From assembly GCA_017165825.1 (NCBI GenBank), contig CM029368.1, positions 27,638,038 to 27,702,037 on the forward strand: 64,000 nucleotides of DNA, in the 5' to 3' direction. This document shows positions 1 through 13,200 of the stretch, one piece after another. Both the position numbers and the translations under genes were made by a program. The notes under the pieces are model-generated. The model saw only the letters and a list, made by a program, of their open reading frames with translations, ran no database searches and was not told where the DNA came from. This DNA is from Hepsetus odoe (taxonomy: Eukaryota > Chordata > Actinopteri > Characiformes > Hepsetidae). Each line of letters starts with the position of its first letter. Within the stretch, counting starts at the first letter, position 1.

Positions 1-2243
1 AAGTTTTATTACAAGAAAACATTACAAACACTTAAAAGGGATCTGACTTGTTTTGAAGTGTAACAAAATTCGCTGCGCGCTCAAGTAGATTTTTTTTGTT
101 AAAATAATCACCCCTTGGTTTTATCACAGCAGCTCAGATTCAAAGCATCCTTTCGGCAATTTTTAGAAATGACGTGTCACTCGTTTCAAACTTGTCCGTC
201 CAGCGCTTCCCATGATGGGAGAAAGATCTGGAGACTGGTTTAGACATAATTCTTAAAATGTTTTGCTTTTCTTTGTACTGAATTTTGAAGATTCATCCTC
301 TTGATTTTGTCCAGCGATACGTAAACCAGAAGCAGTTGTGTGATGCTGAAAAACTGAGCAATAATTTACTTTATATATTCTCTTAATTTAGATAAAATCT
401 CAAGATCTTCCAGCCCTGGAAACCCCCAGACCATCACAAATCCCCCTCCACATTTCACTACAGGAACAACACATTCTGTCCTGGCCTTTCCTTGGTCCAC
501 ATCCAACAAAAATAACTCCCCCAAATAACTGAACTGACTTATTTTGTCCACAAAACCTAGTCTAAGTCCTGATCACTCACGTGTGTGTTGTCTGGCCCAC
601 GGTCGTCTCTTTTTTATTGTTAACACCATAAAATAAAGCAGCAGCTCCATATTAGTGAATAAAGTTCCAACACAAAGTGAATGTCAACTAAAGACAGACC
701 TGATGCTTTTATTCAAAACCAAGTTTGAGCCTCTGTGGCAAAAAATAAATATTTTTAAATATAATAGCCTATAAAAAAGTCACCTTTAAGTATTTCTAAT
801 ACTTTCTTGTAATTGTCTTCAAAAATAAGTGCAGAAGTAGCCTGAAGTGTGTATAAAGACACACAAACACGTCTCAGGCCATTATTTACCCCCAGTATGT
901 TTACAACAAATAATTAATAATTGTGCATTATAATGTGCAATTAGGATCACAGTGGAGGATGTGTTCTTATTTTCATTTAGAAAATCAGCACCGTTTGACC
1001 AGGGGCTCCCAAACTTTTGCAAACAGCCAGATGTAAACGTGCGCTGAAGAGGAGGATTCCCTCACACACCAATATTTAACACAAAATGTTTTGCTGTAAA
1101 AAATTTTGGAAGATACTATAATGGGTACACAAACACCACAAGACAGTGTACAAATGATTCACATCTTTAATTTTCATGTACGTGTGTAGCTGCTTAAAAG
1201 CTCTTATCCCAGTTTTTTTTAGCCCTAAATCAGAGAAGGTTGTCCAAGAGGATTTAAGCAAACTTTTAGTTCCTGGTCAAACCTCAACCTGCTGCGTTTG
1301 AGCGCACAGTTGATTACCAGGAACAAGTGTCGATTTTAAAAGACACCGAAACAACTGCCCATTTTAACTTTTTTGAGGACACAGATCGTCCATGGTAATC
1401 AAGCGTACGTTTGCAGGAAATGGAGATTATGGCCAAAACATTCAATTAATATCAGTTCACAACAAATGGCATGATCTGCTAATATGGAATTCAGATAACG
1501 ATGGGGAAAAGGTATGTTTACATTACACAACGAAGTTAAAAGCGACATTCAGGCATGTTCATCCCACCTGAGACACTGGCTGCTGTAAAGAGCAGGGCAA
1601 CTTTGGAAGCACTGTGAGAAAATGCCCAAAGCCTCTTCTAGAAATCCTGCACTTAAGCACAGGTAAGAGTTTCTACCTTTCAATGAGCTCTGCAGCTGTG
1701 TCTCGAAATTACTCTCTCCCGCTCACACCCACAACTCTTAATATGTAGTTTCCATAAGCCAAAGAGGGGTTTAATCAGGGACAGAAACACAGTTCATCTG
1801 CAAAGGGAAAAAAAAAAAAAAAAAGCACACTCTTAAAACATAAACCTATCCAAACTCCTTTGGATCAATGCAATAAAATAATCCTTCCTCTTAAAACAAT
1901 TCTTAGTGAACTAAATTTGATATTTTTTGTTAAGCATCTCTCTGAAGAAGCATTTCTGGCACCTTTGTTTACAAGAGTGCACTGGTTCTAATGTAGCACT
2001 CAAAACAGCAGCTGAACTTGGAGGTATTGCGTATCCTGCATGTTTGTCATTACTGTACTCATGAAAAGGTTTCACAGTGATGTGAAAAGTGCAGTGGGTG
2101 TAAGTAATGGGTTTATAAATTAATACTTGAAAAGGATTTTGGTAAAAACCATGAAGGTTTGTTTTTCCTTTCTCCTCCTTTCAACTGTACTAAACGGTCA
2201 GTGTGCGCGGAAGCAGGCGGGACGATCGGGTCACCCTTCGCCA
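1..2243 (-). other. dnajb1 3' UTR and downstream region
   Basis: This stretch lies downstream of the dnajb1 stop codon on the minus strand and holds no open reading frame that I recognise as a gene. Candidate AATAAA signals on the minus strand are at 708-713 and, at the very window edge, 5-10. If the last one is used the 3' UTR would be about 2.2 kb. A decayed Tc1 transposase remnant (180-551) and an A-run near 1808-1825 sit inside it. The exact transcript end cannot be read from sequence alone. Confidence 0.4.
180..551 (-). mobile_element. Tc1-like transposase remnant
   Basis: The minus-strand frame from 551 to 366 reads KARTECVVPVVKCGGGFVMVWGF, which matches the conserved block of Tc1 transposases (VPxVKHGGGxVMVWGCF) that precedes the last catalytic aspartates. 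Further on the same strand (about 230-180) a second frame reads WEALDGQV, like the WxxLDRxV segment near the Tc1 C-terminus. Frames are broken by stops and no terminal inverted repeats were found, so this is an old inactive fragment. It lies in the presumed dnajb1 3' UTR. Confidence 0.6.
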
Positions 2244-5200
2244 TCACGGAGGGAGGATCTGTAGCAGGGCATCTCGAGTGTTTGGGTTCAGCTTTTCTGG
2301 AAACTTCACCACAAATTCAAGCACCATGTCCCCTCTCTTTTCTGGACATTTGGACAGCGGCAGTCCTTCCCCCACTATCCTTTTCTTCATGCCCGGCTTG
2401 ATGACGTCACGGGACGTCACTGTGATTGTCCTGCCGTCCAGCGCGGGGGCATTGATCGTGCAGCCACAGAGTGCCTAAAGAGGGGAAAAGATTAAACATA
2501 GTCAAACAGACTGCAGCTTAATCAGAGAAGCAGCTCAAGGCATGATTTATATATTATCCAGTGCTTTTCCAGCCTCTGCCTGATGGTGCTGGAACATTCC
2601 CAGACTATTTTGTTTTTAGAGAGCAACAGATTTTTTTTTTTTTTTTTATTTATAGAGTCAAATTACATGTTTGAAACATCCACTGAAGAGAACCCTCTCC
2701 ACTATGGCATGCAATTTACAGCTCACTTACATTTTTTTGTTGTTGTTTTGGATTTAAATGTCAGACAACATTTCATAAGAACAGCTTTAGCTACACATAA
2801 TTTTTTTATATCTGCATTATCCTGAATGGTTCTGAGGGTTGTTGTTTCAAATTTGTGCTTTGGGTATGTATTTACAGAACTAGTTTGGGTGACCATTAAG
2901 TGTGTTCACCAAAGAAAACCTTGTAGCTTGAGTGCAAAACTATAAATGAAAGCAAGCCGATCTGAGGGAAGATGAAAATTGTTATCCTGACTTATGAAAA
3001 CTATTCCTTTCATTTCCTGTCACTTTGCTGTAGCACCTCCAAAATGATGACTAGGATTTACTGCGTTTAAATGCTTATCAGTCACAACATTTTTAAAAAT
3101 ATGTCAAATGGAAAACATTAATTCAGAAGAAAACTCCAAAGTATGTTTACAGCACCACAGCGCAAGAAAATCGAAATTCAACAAGCTTTAATTACTTCAT
3201 TCTGCTAAGCAGCTTAAATAAAGGCAAAGTAAGTGTTGCTTAATGCAATCTAATCCACCCTGGAAAGCAGACACTCACATCTCTGAGGGATATCTTTGCG
3301 GGGTAGATGATATCTGAGCCGTCTCTGCGGTAGACAGGGTGTGTCTTGTCTTTCACTACAAACACAATATCAGCAGGGATGTTGGTGGGCGTCTCGTCTC
3401 CCTCTTTAGGGAAGGTGATTTTGGTGCCCTCCTTCCAGCCCCGTCTTATGTCCACCGTCAAGATCTTGTCCTCAGTGCGCACCGAGCAGCCATCGGTGTT
3501 CAGTCGCTTGCGGGAAATTTTCATTTTTTTGGTGCAGCCGGAGAACACTTCCTCCAGACTCACCTTCAGTTCGTAAATGACTGGAGGGTCTTTCCTCTTC
3601 TCTCGGTTTCCATGGACACCTCCTGCCCTAGTCTTGAAGGATTTGGGGAAGCCACCCATGCCGCCCATTCCCATCATCCCAAAAGCAGAAAAAGGGTCAT
3701 CAACATCCATGTCGTTTCCGTCGCCACCATGAGCAAAGAACTGGTCAAAAGGACTGCGGCCGCCGAAGAACTCGGCGAACATGGCGTGCGGGTCTCCATG
3801 GAAAGTGTAACTGGGGCCATTGGCACCACCACCACCTCCAGTGTGGCCTTTAAGTCCTGCAGAAAAACAATACACTTCTATATAGATCAGCAAGTTACTG
3901 CAAGTTAAGATTAAATGCAGCAGCCTAAAGCAGTCTAATAAATTCAGATTACTAGTATTGTGATTGTATTTTTACAGTTTTGCAATAGTTCCTGCAGGCG
4001 TTCCTCTAGTCAGTTATTCTTCAAACACAGAGGAACGCCTTGTCTCATCTTTATTTCTCCTGTTAACTGCTGTTGCGTCAACAATTAACACAAAGTTGAG
4101 TATAATCTTATTATAGATGTTTATAATCTCCAGTTCTTCATTTGTTTCTACACTTGTTCCCTTTCCTGTCAGTTCCTACTTACTAGCCTACCCCTTAAAT
4201 ATTTCCTGCTTCTTTTTGAACACGAGACAAATTGCACCTTTAAATGGATTTTCTTGTGCAGCCACTAAGCATTGCAAAGAAATAAATATTTCTGGGGGAT
4301 GCAAATGTAGTAAAATGAATGAAATTAATAAAATGCAGATGTTTTAGTTTAGAAAGCCTGAATACCCTGCTCTTCTAGAGGAGTAGACCTCAGACCGCTC
4401 CTCGGAAACCCCCAAAAGACACTCCATATATTTCTGCACTCTTTAAGCCATAATTAAACACTTGGAACATTTTGACAGCACTTGAGTTCAATAAATACGC
4501 CATCAAATGGTTTGAAGCGCAATCAAGTCTAAACATTTCTGAAGTAGAGACAACACCAGAATTTGTTCTTGATAATAATAAATGTAGATTAAATCATTGT
4601 CACACTGCTCAGTACTGGCTTAACTGTCAAACGGTGGCGCTTAAGGTAACTGGCGACACATTAATACTTCAAAAAATATTCAGGAATTTCACAACACTTC
4701 TTTTGCCTGGATATTTGATAAGTATCACAGTAAAAAGTATGAATGAGTTTAACATCTCATCTGCTGCACTGCGCTATGTAGGGTTGCTTAATTAATCAAA
4801 TGATCATTTTAATTACAATTTTGATCTTTAACGATGATAAAAGCGACGCAGAAAAGGAAACCCACTGATTCTAGACTCTATACAAGGCTCTGCATTAAAG
4901 TTTATTTTACAGGGTTTTTTTATTGTTTCAATTTTAAGTTACTTATAAGTGGTTACTTTGATGTTTACCTCAATAATCAAGATTCTTCTCTTATCTGCCG
5001 TAATCAGGCAACCCCAGGGCATCGATAAATACTCTTATCTCCCAGCTCCCGCTACACATCTTAAAAGACTGCTGTGAGCCAAATGCATGTCAAAACCCCA
5101 AAAGGGGAGACTTCCACATTTAGATCCTGCTTTTCAGGGCCAATTTCAGGCAGTTGAAAGTTTCTGGGCTGCTCTGCTGAAGTCCACACCTCTCTGGAGC

Positions 5201-5761
5201 ATCAGATGGAGAAGAGCTCGGATCCTGTCCCACCTGCAGCCATTTTTTAGGACAGATGATCTTTTAGTTAAGTTTTAAAGGAAACCTGAAGACTTTTTCC
5301 TCCACTTTTCAAAGGAATTTGGCCTTTTCTTTCGAGAAAACTGGAGGACACTTTTCCTCAAAACTGTTGACCAAAAACTAGGACCTGTCCTCACATTTTT
5401 ACAGGAAGCTTTAGGAAACTTCACTCAGGTTTTATGGAAGACCTCCATTTTTCTCCCTTCTTCACCGAGGAGTTTCCGCCCCCTCCCTGAGGCATCATGC
5501 CCTCGTCCAGCTCTCCCTCCCCGTCCTGATCCCTGTCCCCCCGGACTCACCCTCCTCTCCGTATCGGTCATAAACCTCCTTCTTCTTGGAGTCGCTCAGC
5601 ACGTCGTAGGCCTCGGCGACCTCCTTAAACCTGTCCTCGGCCCCCGGAGCCTTGTTTTTGTCCGGGTGAAAGCGAAGAGCCTGCTTTCTGTACGCCTTCT
5701 TTATCTCCTCCTCCGAGGCGCCCTTCTGGATGCCCAGGGTTTTGTAGTAGTCCTTTCCCAT
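2244..5761 (-). CDS. dnajb1: DnaJ (HSP40) homolog subfamily B member 1
   Basis: Three coding exons: 5551-5761, 3279-3856 and 2244-2474, joined in phases 1 and 0 with GTGAGT donors and CTGCAG/TTTAG acceptors, give 339 residues against about 340 in mammals. Residues 1-70 are the J domain, with the HPD motif in RFHPDKNK, which stimulates the HSP70 ATPase. A Gly/Phe-rich linker follows, including SYTFHGDPHAMFAEFFGG. The rest is the two beta-barrel substrate-binding domains, with CTKKMKISRKRL and GWKEGTKITFPKEGD. There is no zinc-finger domain, so it is a type II (B class) HSP40 of cytosol and nucleus. I chose the ATG at 5761 (MGKDYYKTLG) because an upstream in-frame methionine would add a non-family leader. 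Teleosts carry a/b copies and I cannot tell which this is. tecr is divergent to it. Confidence 0.96.
3996..4040. repeat. 12-bp perfect inverted repeat in dnajb1 intron 1
   Basis: AGGCGTTCCTCT at 3996-4007 is the exact reverse complement of 4029-4040, with a 21-nt loop. It could form a hairpin in the pre-mRNA or be the scar of a small transposon. No further evidence of function is visible. Confidence 0.6.
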
Positions 5762-6043
5762 CGCAAGCCACCAAACCAGGCTCAAGCCGGAGCAGGAGCG
5801 AACATGGTCCAAACACTCACCTCATCTCAGAGACCGAACCGGTCCGGAAAGCTAACGACGTCCCTTCAGCAGAAAACAACACCGAGGCGCTTCAAACCGC
5901 ATCCCTTGAACATTATTCTCCGGCGGCGGACCCTTCCGCATCACCGAGACGACAAACAAACAAGGCCCCGAGCACTAAAACTGAAAAAATGTCTTCACGT
6001 CTCTGCTTCCACCTTCTCGTCACGAACCGAACCTCAACCACAT

Positions 6044-6058
6044 AGAAACTTCGAGAAG
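6044..6058. promoter_or_regulatory. Perfect three-unit heat shock element
   Basis: The sequence AGAAACTTCGAGAAG contains three contiguous inverted 5-bp units (nGAAn nTTCn nGAAn), the binding site of the HSF1 trimer. It lies about 285 bp upstream of the dnajb1 ATG. More TTC/GAA half-sites occur at 6000-6030 and 6066-6073. This fits the known heat-inducibility of DNAJB1. A TATATA on the minus strand near 6155-6160 could be a TATA box, but then the element would lie downstream of it, so the transcription start is unresolved. Confidence 0.5.
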
Positions 6059-6439
6059 AACCGCATTTCTTCTTTAAAATCTCGCACCGAGCAACGCGGT
6101 CTGGCGCTCGCCGAGCGCACAGCGCCCCCTGGTGAGTCGGAGGAACGGATTTTCTATATAGGCGTCCCAAATCAAGCATTAGTTCCCTACCTAGGGACCC
6201 ACCATTTACCGCCCTTGGAAAATGTCTGTTTACAGCAATAGAGTGGTTCGTCTGAGCTTCGATTTGTTCCCCTTGTAGTGTGTAGTGTGAATTCTCCCTA
6301 GGAGCTTAGTAGAAGACTAGGATTAATATGGAGATACAGCCAAAGATGCCGTAATTCGAATGAACTGAAGCGACCCTTTCTAGGCTCCTGACATGAGAAG
6401 GAGGCTCTGCACAGCTCGTACATCTAACCCTGCAGAGGG

Positions 6440-6493
<54 letters not shown>

Positions 6494-6683
6494 AATAACA
6501 ACAACAAAAATAACAACAACAATAATAATAAATATATTTAAAAATACATATTATTAATTGTTCTTCTTATTTTTTTATCAACACCACAGCCATAATCATA
6601 CAATAATATAATAATAACAATAACAATAACAACAACAACAATAATAATAATAATAATTATTATTATTATTATTATTATTATTA
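6440..6683. repeat. ATT/AAT trinucleotide microsatellites
   Basis: Two arrays of TTA/ATT repeats (about 6440-6490 and 6636-6683) flank an A/T-rich segment with many AAT and AAC triplets. Together they look like one compound, partly decayed microsatellite whose halves are roughly inverted relative to each other. Confidence 0.85.
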
Positions 6684-9600
6684 TACCTGCTTTGGCATAT
6701 CCATGTAATAAATATCACATAAAGTTTATATAAAATTTAACTTAAATGAACCTAAAATAAAATATTTTGGTAATTTATGAAACATGCTGTGCTGGAGGGC
6801 AAAAAAAAAAATCCATTGCATTTCTTTAGAGTAGAATTAAGGGTCTTTGCACATGATACTTATATATTTTCTAGGTTTGTATTTTTCTTTTTTTAAATAC
6901 TTAAATAAGTGTGGCACATGTTTTTTGTTGACTAAATGTACAGACTTTCAGATATCGTCTGTAAACTTTTCATTCGAAGGCCGTTTTTCATGCCAGAAGT
7001 TACGGCGTGTGAAATTTTCAGAGCATCTTCTGGTCAAACAGGTGCAACCCTGGGCTGCGCTATAGCATCTAAATAGACAAATAGGGTTCTAAGCTTAGCT
7101 GACTGATGCACTGTCAGCAAACCACAGTCTGAGGTCACGCATGAGAGGGGTCGAGTAGCCCCAACGCTGAGCTCTTTCCATTCAGCTTAGAAGACATTTC
7201 AAAGGCTGGATCTACACACAGGAGAACCAGTCTACCAGAACTATGAGGCAATGTGAGGTAAGGCCTTTACTCTCTTACAGCTCTCAACCTAATCTCTGTC
7301 TGCTGCATGTGCATCGTGATGATAGGGGTCCCATAACCAAGTGTATAAACTCCCCTCTGCTTAAAAAGGAAAGAAAACCAGTCTTAAAATATACTCTTAT
7401 TGGAAGTTGAAGAGCAGATGCTGGAGCTCCACCAGGATCAGACAGAACTGTTCTTTTATTAAGTGCTGGGAAATCCACAAAATTATTATCTATTACATAT
7501 CTACTTGTACTTTCTACACCAGCTTCCACAGGCACAACATGGTCCTTAAAGTCTAATCTTGAACCTTATATGTGTTTTTCTCTAAGACAAAAGGCCAAAT
7601 ATGGACATTCTCACAACCTGATGTTTTAACGGCGAGCAGTTAGAAAGAAAGCCTGGATTCAGGACGGGGTGTATTGGGTCAGTCCACCTTAAAAAAGTAC
7701 CTGCAGGGGAATATGGTCGGGTTTGGACCACACCAGTGATGCAAGAGGAATCACCCCAGCGACACCCAGTGCCTTTAATTTCAGAGAATGTAGGAATATT
7801 CATTTAAGCGACATTTCCTTTCGGAAGTGTTTCGGAAGAGACAACTGAAGTGCAATTGTTGATCAATGGCTTATCTGACGTTCCAGTGAAACAGACCCGA
7901 ACATTTCAATGCTCCTCTGTTCAGAGGTTTGCCTTGAAACATTTGTAAGAAATTCATTAAATGCGTGAATTTAAAGGGATGGTTTAGTGGAAAATTCACC
8001 AAGATAACAAAAAAAAAAAAACAATCATCACCCAAATCTTCTCTTTAAACACCTCTAAACGTCTCCCCGCTTGCTCAACCTGCATCCGGGCCTTAAGGTG
8101 AAGAAAGCCAGTGGACGTGCGACGGAATTAACTTTAGTGTGACTTTTCAAACAGCCGAGGAACGGATCTAGAACTACATTTTTGAAATCATCACCAGTAT
8201 ATGCAGATTCAAAGACATATGAGTGATGGCTTGAATTGGTAAGACTTGGGCGGCTATTGGCTTTCGGTGTGTCTTGGCTGAGCGACCGCATGGACTTTTC
8301 ACTAAACCGTTTCTTTATTACAGCTAGAGATGCAGCGTCTCAGGCATCAGACCGCATATCTGTTACGCTTTCAAGTAATAGCTTTCTATTTGGAGGGGTC
8401 CATTCATCACCACTATGAACTATTCTGCTCTGATACTTTCTCTAGAATGGAGCCTTTTCCACCAAACCACTCTTAATGACTTTGTTAACATCTTGACCGC
8501 AGTCTAAATGATACTCTACGGCTTCCTTTTAAATTTAAACACTAGTAACTGGAGCTAGAGTCTGTGTGCTGTTGTGCACTGGTGCAGACACAAGGCCCGC
8601 CGACAGCTGATGGAAAGCTAACCGGCCGCTCTAAATAAACTGGACCGCTTGGCGCACTTCGCTTATTGCCCTGTTTGCTGATTGGCAGTCAGCTGGCAAA
8701 TGACAGACAGACAGCAAATGATTGTGACACACTGCTGTGCTGAGTTTAGTGTTAGGGCCTCTGTTTGCACAATACCAGTGTTTCAGTGCTTATGGGGTTG
8801 TGGTCAAACTGGAGGGGGCAGCAGCGTCCCCATCAGATGCTCCGCATACTAAAGGGTGTGTAGCTGATGAGGAGCAACAGGCTAAATATGCAAGCTGAAC
8901 TCTAAACTGTACACATGATCCCTGTGTAGGTGGGACCCTAGGACCCAACAGGGGCAGGATCAGGGCCCTAACCTTTCAAACCGCACTCTTTTTCTGTAAA
9001 GTAAATGAAAGTTGCTTAACAAAGCCAAAGAAAAGGTCAAATCCTTAATTTGCCAATTAGTCATACTTTTAAAATTACAGTATAAAAAAGAGCTTTTCAT
9101 ATTTTCCCGCCAAGTTCCTCCATAAAACAAGCACTGCGTGCCGTTTCCAAATGATGTCTCCAGTCAAACACTGTCGAAGGTGAAAAGTTTTACGCTAGTA
9201 AGCAAATAAGATCAACGACACTGGAAGGACGTTTAGAGTGAGACGTGGGGTTGGATGTATATGTGTCTCTACAGGTGTATGCAAAAGTCATGGCACCCCG
9301 GGTGAAATGGCTTTGATCGAAAAATAAGTCATGCCGTTTATTCTGTGTTCATTTAAATGGCTTTCTTGACCTGTTTAATTTCAATCTTTCTTTTATCCAT
9401 CTTTATTGACTTCTGTTTTATCGATCACAGTTATCTCTCTATAAAGCAGATTGAATGACCTCTGTAGCATGAGGCTGTAAAAGTAATCCTGCCTTGCCTC
9501 CTTAAAAATAGTTATGAAACTTTTTGCATACAATTTCTATTCATTTGCCAAGTGTGACATTATGAAAACCTTTGCACAGTTGCTGTCTAATAAACCGTGA

Positions 9601-9790
9601 AGTGTGTCTCATTAAAGGTTGTGTATCTGTTTATATTTCTGATGATATTCTGGACACATGCTTTTGCATTTGACTGTTTAATCAAAGGTGTACAACATGT
9701 ACAGTGCAAATAGAAATATGTTGCACTGACAGTAGCCAGCATTCAGGAGAGTGATGGGATCAAGCAACATTAGCAGGCCGGTCCTGTGCT

Positions 9791-9792
<2 letters not shown>

Positions 9793-9845
<53 letters not shown>
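9793..9845. repeat. TC dinucleotide microsatellite
   Basis: An uninterrupted run of about 26 TC units lies roughly 400 bp upstream of the tecr start codon. It is the only simple array close to the tecr promoter. Confidence 0.9.
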
Positions 9846-9849
<4 letters not shown>

Positions 9850-10229
9850 CAGAGCAAGAGAGTTATGAGGGCCACTTCTGCTGGCCCGCTCTGGGCTCGG
9901 GGGTTTGTGTATATTTAGCCTAGTGACAATCACGTCTTGGATTATGTCTTGTCGCTATCGGGTTTCGCCTTCAGAGGCTTTCTGGTGGTCCCTGGGGCCT
10001 TGGAGAGTGTTTGGGGCCCCCCACCCCCTCAGGTGTTAAGGGGGCAGTAGCCATTTCCATTCACTCCTTGGCTGGACGGTCAACTCAACACACCTCCCTG
10101 GACTAAAAGTGAGAAAGCTGAAGGAAAAATCAGTTCTTAATCTCCAAAAGACCTAAAAGGAAATTACAGTCACCTGGACCCGATTCGTCCTGTTGTGCGG
10201 CTCTTTGGATTTGTATTTAAGGGGAAGTG

Positions 10230-13200
10230 ATGGATGTTTTGGCTTTAGAGGCGAAGGGGGCCAAGTCGGAGGGCTCTTCAGCAGCTGCCCCGACTAAGCC
10301 CAGGGCCAAAGCCCCCAAAAAAGCTAAACGAATTGTTTATTTTGAGGTGGAGATCCTGGACGCCAAGACCAGGGAGAAGCTGCTGCTGCTGGATAAGGTA
10401 CTGTACAAGGCCATGTGTTCCAGTATGTCAGCACTTCACGTTGCATGAATATATGGGACATTATTAAGTAGAGACCTGGTAGAGTAGCTATATGGGTTTT
10501 TGAAAATGAATGAACTTAGTATTAAATTCAATACTAAATCAATACATTGTCAATTGGTTTCTTATTACCATTCAAAGGGCGATAGATATCTTAATATTTT
10601 TGCTCCTTTTTACATTGTTTTCAACATAACTGTTAAAACGTCTTCATGAAGAGCTTAATGTTTTGCACGATGTTTTGCAGACCCAGCACACATTTGGGCC
10701 ACACTTATTTCAGCAGTCATAATAATTTCTGATCTCTGTCTTTGCAGGTAGAACCTTCAGCCACTATTTTGGACATCAAGTCAATGTTCCACAAGTCGAG
10801 TAAGTGCTTTAGGCTTTAAAGGTTGTAATTGCTCCCTATTTATAAAGATGCTGTGTGGTGAAAAGTGTTGTTGCATTCAAATCCATGTTCACTCTGTTTC
10901 TCCAGATCAGCGCTGGTATCCTGCCAGACAGTCGCTGTGCCTGGACCCCAGTGAGTGGATCCTGTTTCACACTGCACTGATTTATAAAGAGCTGAGTGCA
11001 AAGAGATGGGTTTTAATCTCAGAAATCTGCAGGGGCTATGACGTTGGATGATATCTGTGTAGATCTGCTCTGAATATTGGATACATTTACTGGAATCATT
11101 CAGCAAAGAAAAAGAAAGCCCTAAATCAAGAACAGAAAAGCTATTAGCAGGAAACCCAGAGGCTCTTCTTCAGCCAAAAGGTCTTCCTGAAATACTGACT
11201 GAAGGGTGCTCAAACTTAGGATCAGCGGTTCAGAAAAGGTTCTGCACTGAGTTAGTCTTTTTCCATTTTAAGCAATTTGACTAGGGGTATCAAAAATTTC
11301 ACCCACAACTTAAGTTAACACGGGGCAGTGATGGCCTAATGTTTAGGGAAGGTCGTGGGTTTGAATCCCAGACCTGTGGGTTGTGCTGAGGTAACCTTGA
11401 GCAAGGTACCGTCCCCATCACTGCTCCCCTGGCCCTTTAAATAGCCCCTGCTGCAATGTGTGTGAGGGTTAAATGCAGAGGAAGCATTTTAGTGTGGTTC
11501 ACTGTGTGCTGTGCTGGGATGCAGCTTTAAGATTTGGTTATGAAGAGCTCATTGGCCATTCATTCTCACTGCTCTCATAAACGTACACAATTGTTAGAAA
11601 TTCTCGTAACTAGAGCTTGAAACCATCTGACAGCCGTGCTTGAATGTATTTTCTGTCTAAAATAGTGCTCGTCTCTGTATAAAAGCGTCATTGACAAAGG
11701 ACAGTTTTGGGTGGCGCAGTGTGTAGCACTGTCGCCTCACAGCGAGAAGGTCCTGGGTTTGATTACCAGGCGGGATGGCCCGGGTCCTTTCTGAGTGGAG
11801 TTGGTTCTCCCCATGTCTGGGTGGGTTTCCTCCAGGAGCTCCTGTTTTCTCCACCATCCAAAGATCTGCACGTCAGGTGGATTGGATGCGAGGTGTGTGT
11901 GTGTGTGTGTGTCTGTCCTGCATTGGACTGATGGTCTGTCCAGGGTGTGTCCCTGCATTTTGCCCTGCAAGAGCTGGGATGGACTCCAGCACCCCCATGA
12001 TCCTAACTAGGAAAAGCAGCTCCGAAAATGAGTGAGAGAGTGAGTTTTGGACATAAGGTCTATATGAAAAACTATATTTTGAACGCTTCTCTAGGAAAAG
12101 ACTGAAGTGGCTAAAAATGAACTAAAAGTTGTTAGGCTGAATTTCTATTTTCCATGAAGGAACTGAGTACACTTCATGACTATATCACATTAGTTCTACT
12201 TTTGATGGGTTCTAACTCATTTGTTTCTCCCATCTGGAGTATGGGAGAGGGGGAGAGTAAGAGTCTTGTTCTTGCTTCATGAGGCTGTGAGACCTGTTTA
12301 CTGTCTTATTTCAGAGGGAAAGCCTTTGAAAGATGAAGAGGTGCTCCAGCAGCTTCCTGTGGGAACCACAGCAACTTTCTACTTTCGAGACCTGGGAGCA
12401 CAGATCAGCTGGGGAACAGTGAGTGGAACTGATTGTCTCAATGAGCAATGACTGACAAACCTTCAAATGAAATTCAAGAAGAAGCGTTTCCGAGAGGAAA
12501 CACCTGGGATAGTTTATTCTTACTGTGCCTAAGATTTCCTGTCCCCTAGTCTCACCTTCCCGGCCTCATGTCCTCTGTCTTAGTACATCTAATCTCCCAG
12601 CTCCCAGTTTCCCACCAGGTGTCAATCCCCTTGACCTCCTGCTCACTTTCTGCCTGTCCTTGTGTTCCCTCTTCACAGTGCAACTACAACAGCCTCTGTT
12701 GCTAGTCTGTCGCTGGGGTAGTGGCAGGTATCAGCTGTCAGAATTCAGTCAGAATTTCAGCCATATCTAAATTCTGCCACACAATGGTGGCAAAACGTTG
12801 CTTACTGGAATTAAGGTTCCTTAAGGAGGTATGATGGTTGGGGTCATCACAGCAAATGAGCAAATTATAGCTACAAGTGGCATAAGAGTAACCTTAAGAT
12901 GTTTAAATATTGCCATGAACCCTTACTGCAGACATACACACCTTGCTTTTGACAACTCAACTTTTCAGGAGAAGAGCAGAGTTCTGATTTACATTTGCAT
13001 TTAGGACATTTAGCAGACGCTCTTATCCAGAGTGACATCCATGTCCCGGAGCAACTCAGGGTTAAGGGTCTTGTTCAGGAACCCAATGGTGGTAGTGCTA
13101 GAGATGGGATGATGACCCAGATGATGATAGTGAGGGCAATATTGAGCCTAGATTTTTAAAAATATGTGTTTTTCAGGAGAAACATGTTGAGTGTCTCGAC

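Larger units (their letters stand above)
5840..10229. other. Divergent intergenic region between dnajb1 and tecr
   Basis: This stretch separates the dnajb1 5' end from the tecr start. It holds the dnajb1 promoter, ATT/AAT microsatellites (6440-6490 and 6636-6683) and a TC-dinucleotide array (9793-9845). A possible small mariner-like element lies at about 9270-9535, where GTATGCAAAAGT-like ends face each other. Short open frames at 7284-7803 and 8055-8291 look like chance. No coding homology was recognised. Confidence 0.5.

Noticed and set aside
2397..2420. TGACGTCA-like CRE sites in dnajb1 exon 3
   Set aside because: They lie within coding sequence near the end of the gene and are most simply coincidence.
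5762..5812. Upstream in-frame methionine for dnajb1 (17 extra residues)
   Set aside because: Family members begin at MGKDYY; the leader has no family match.
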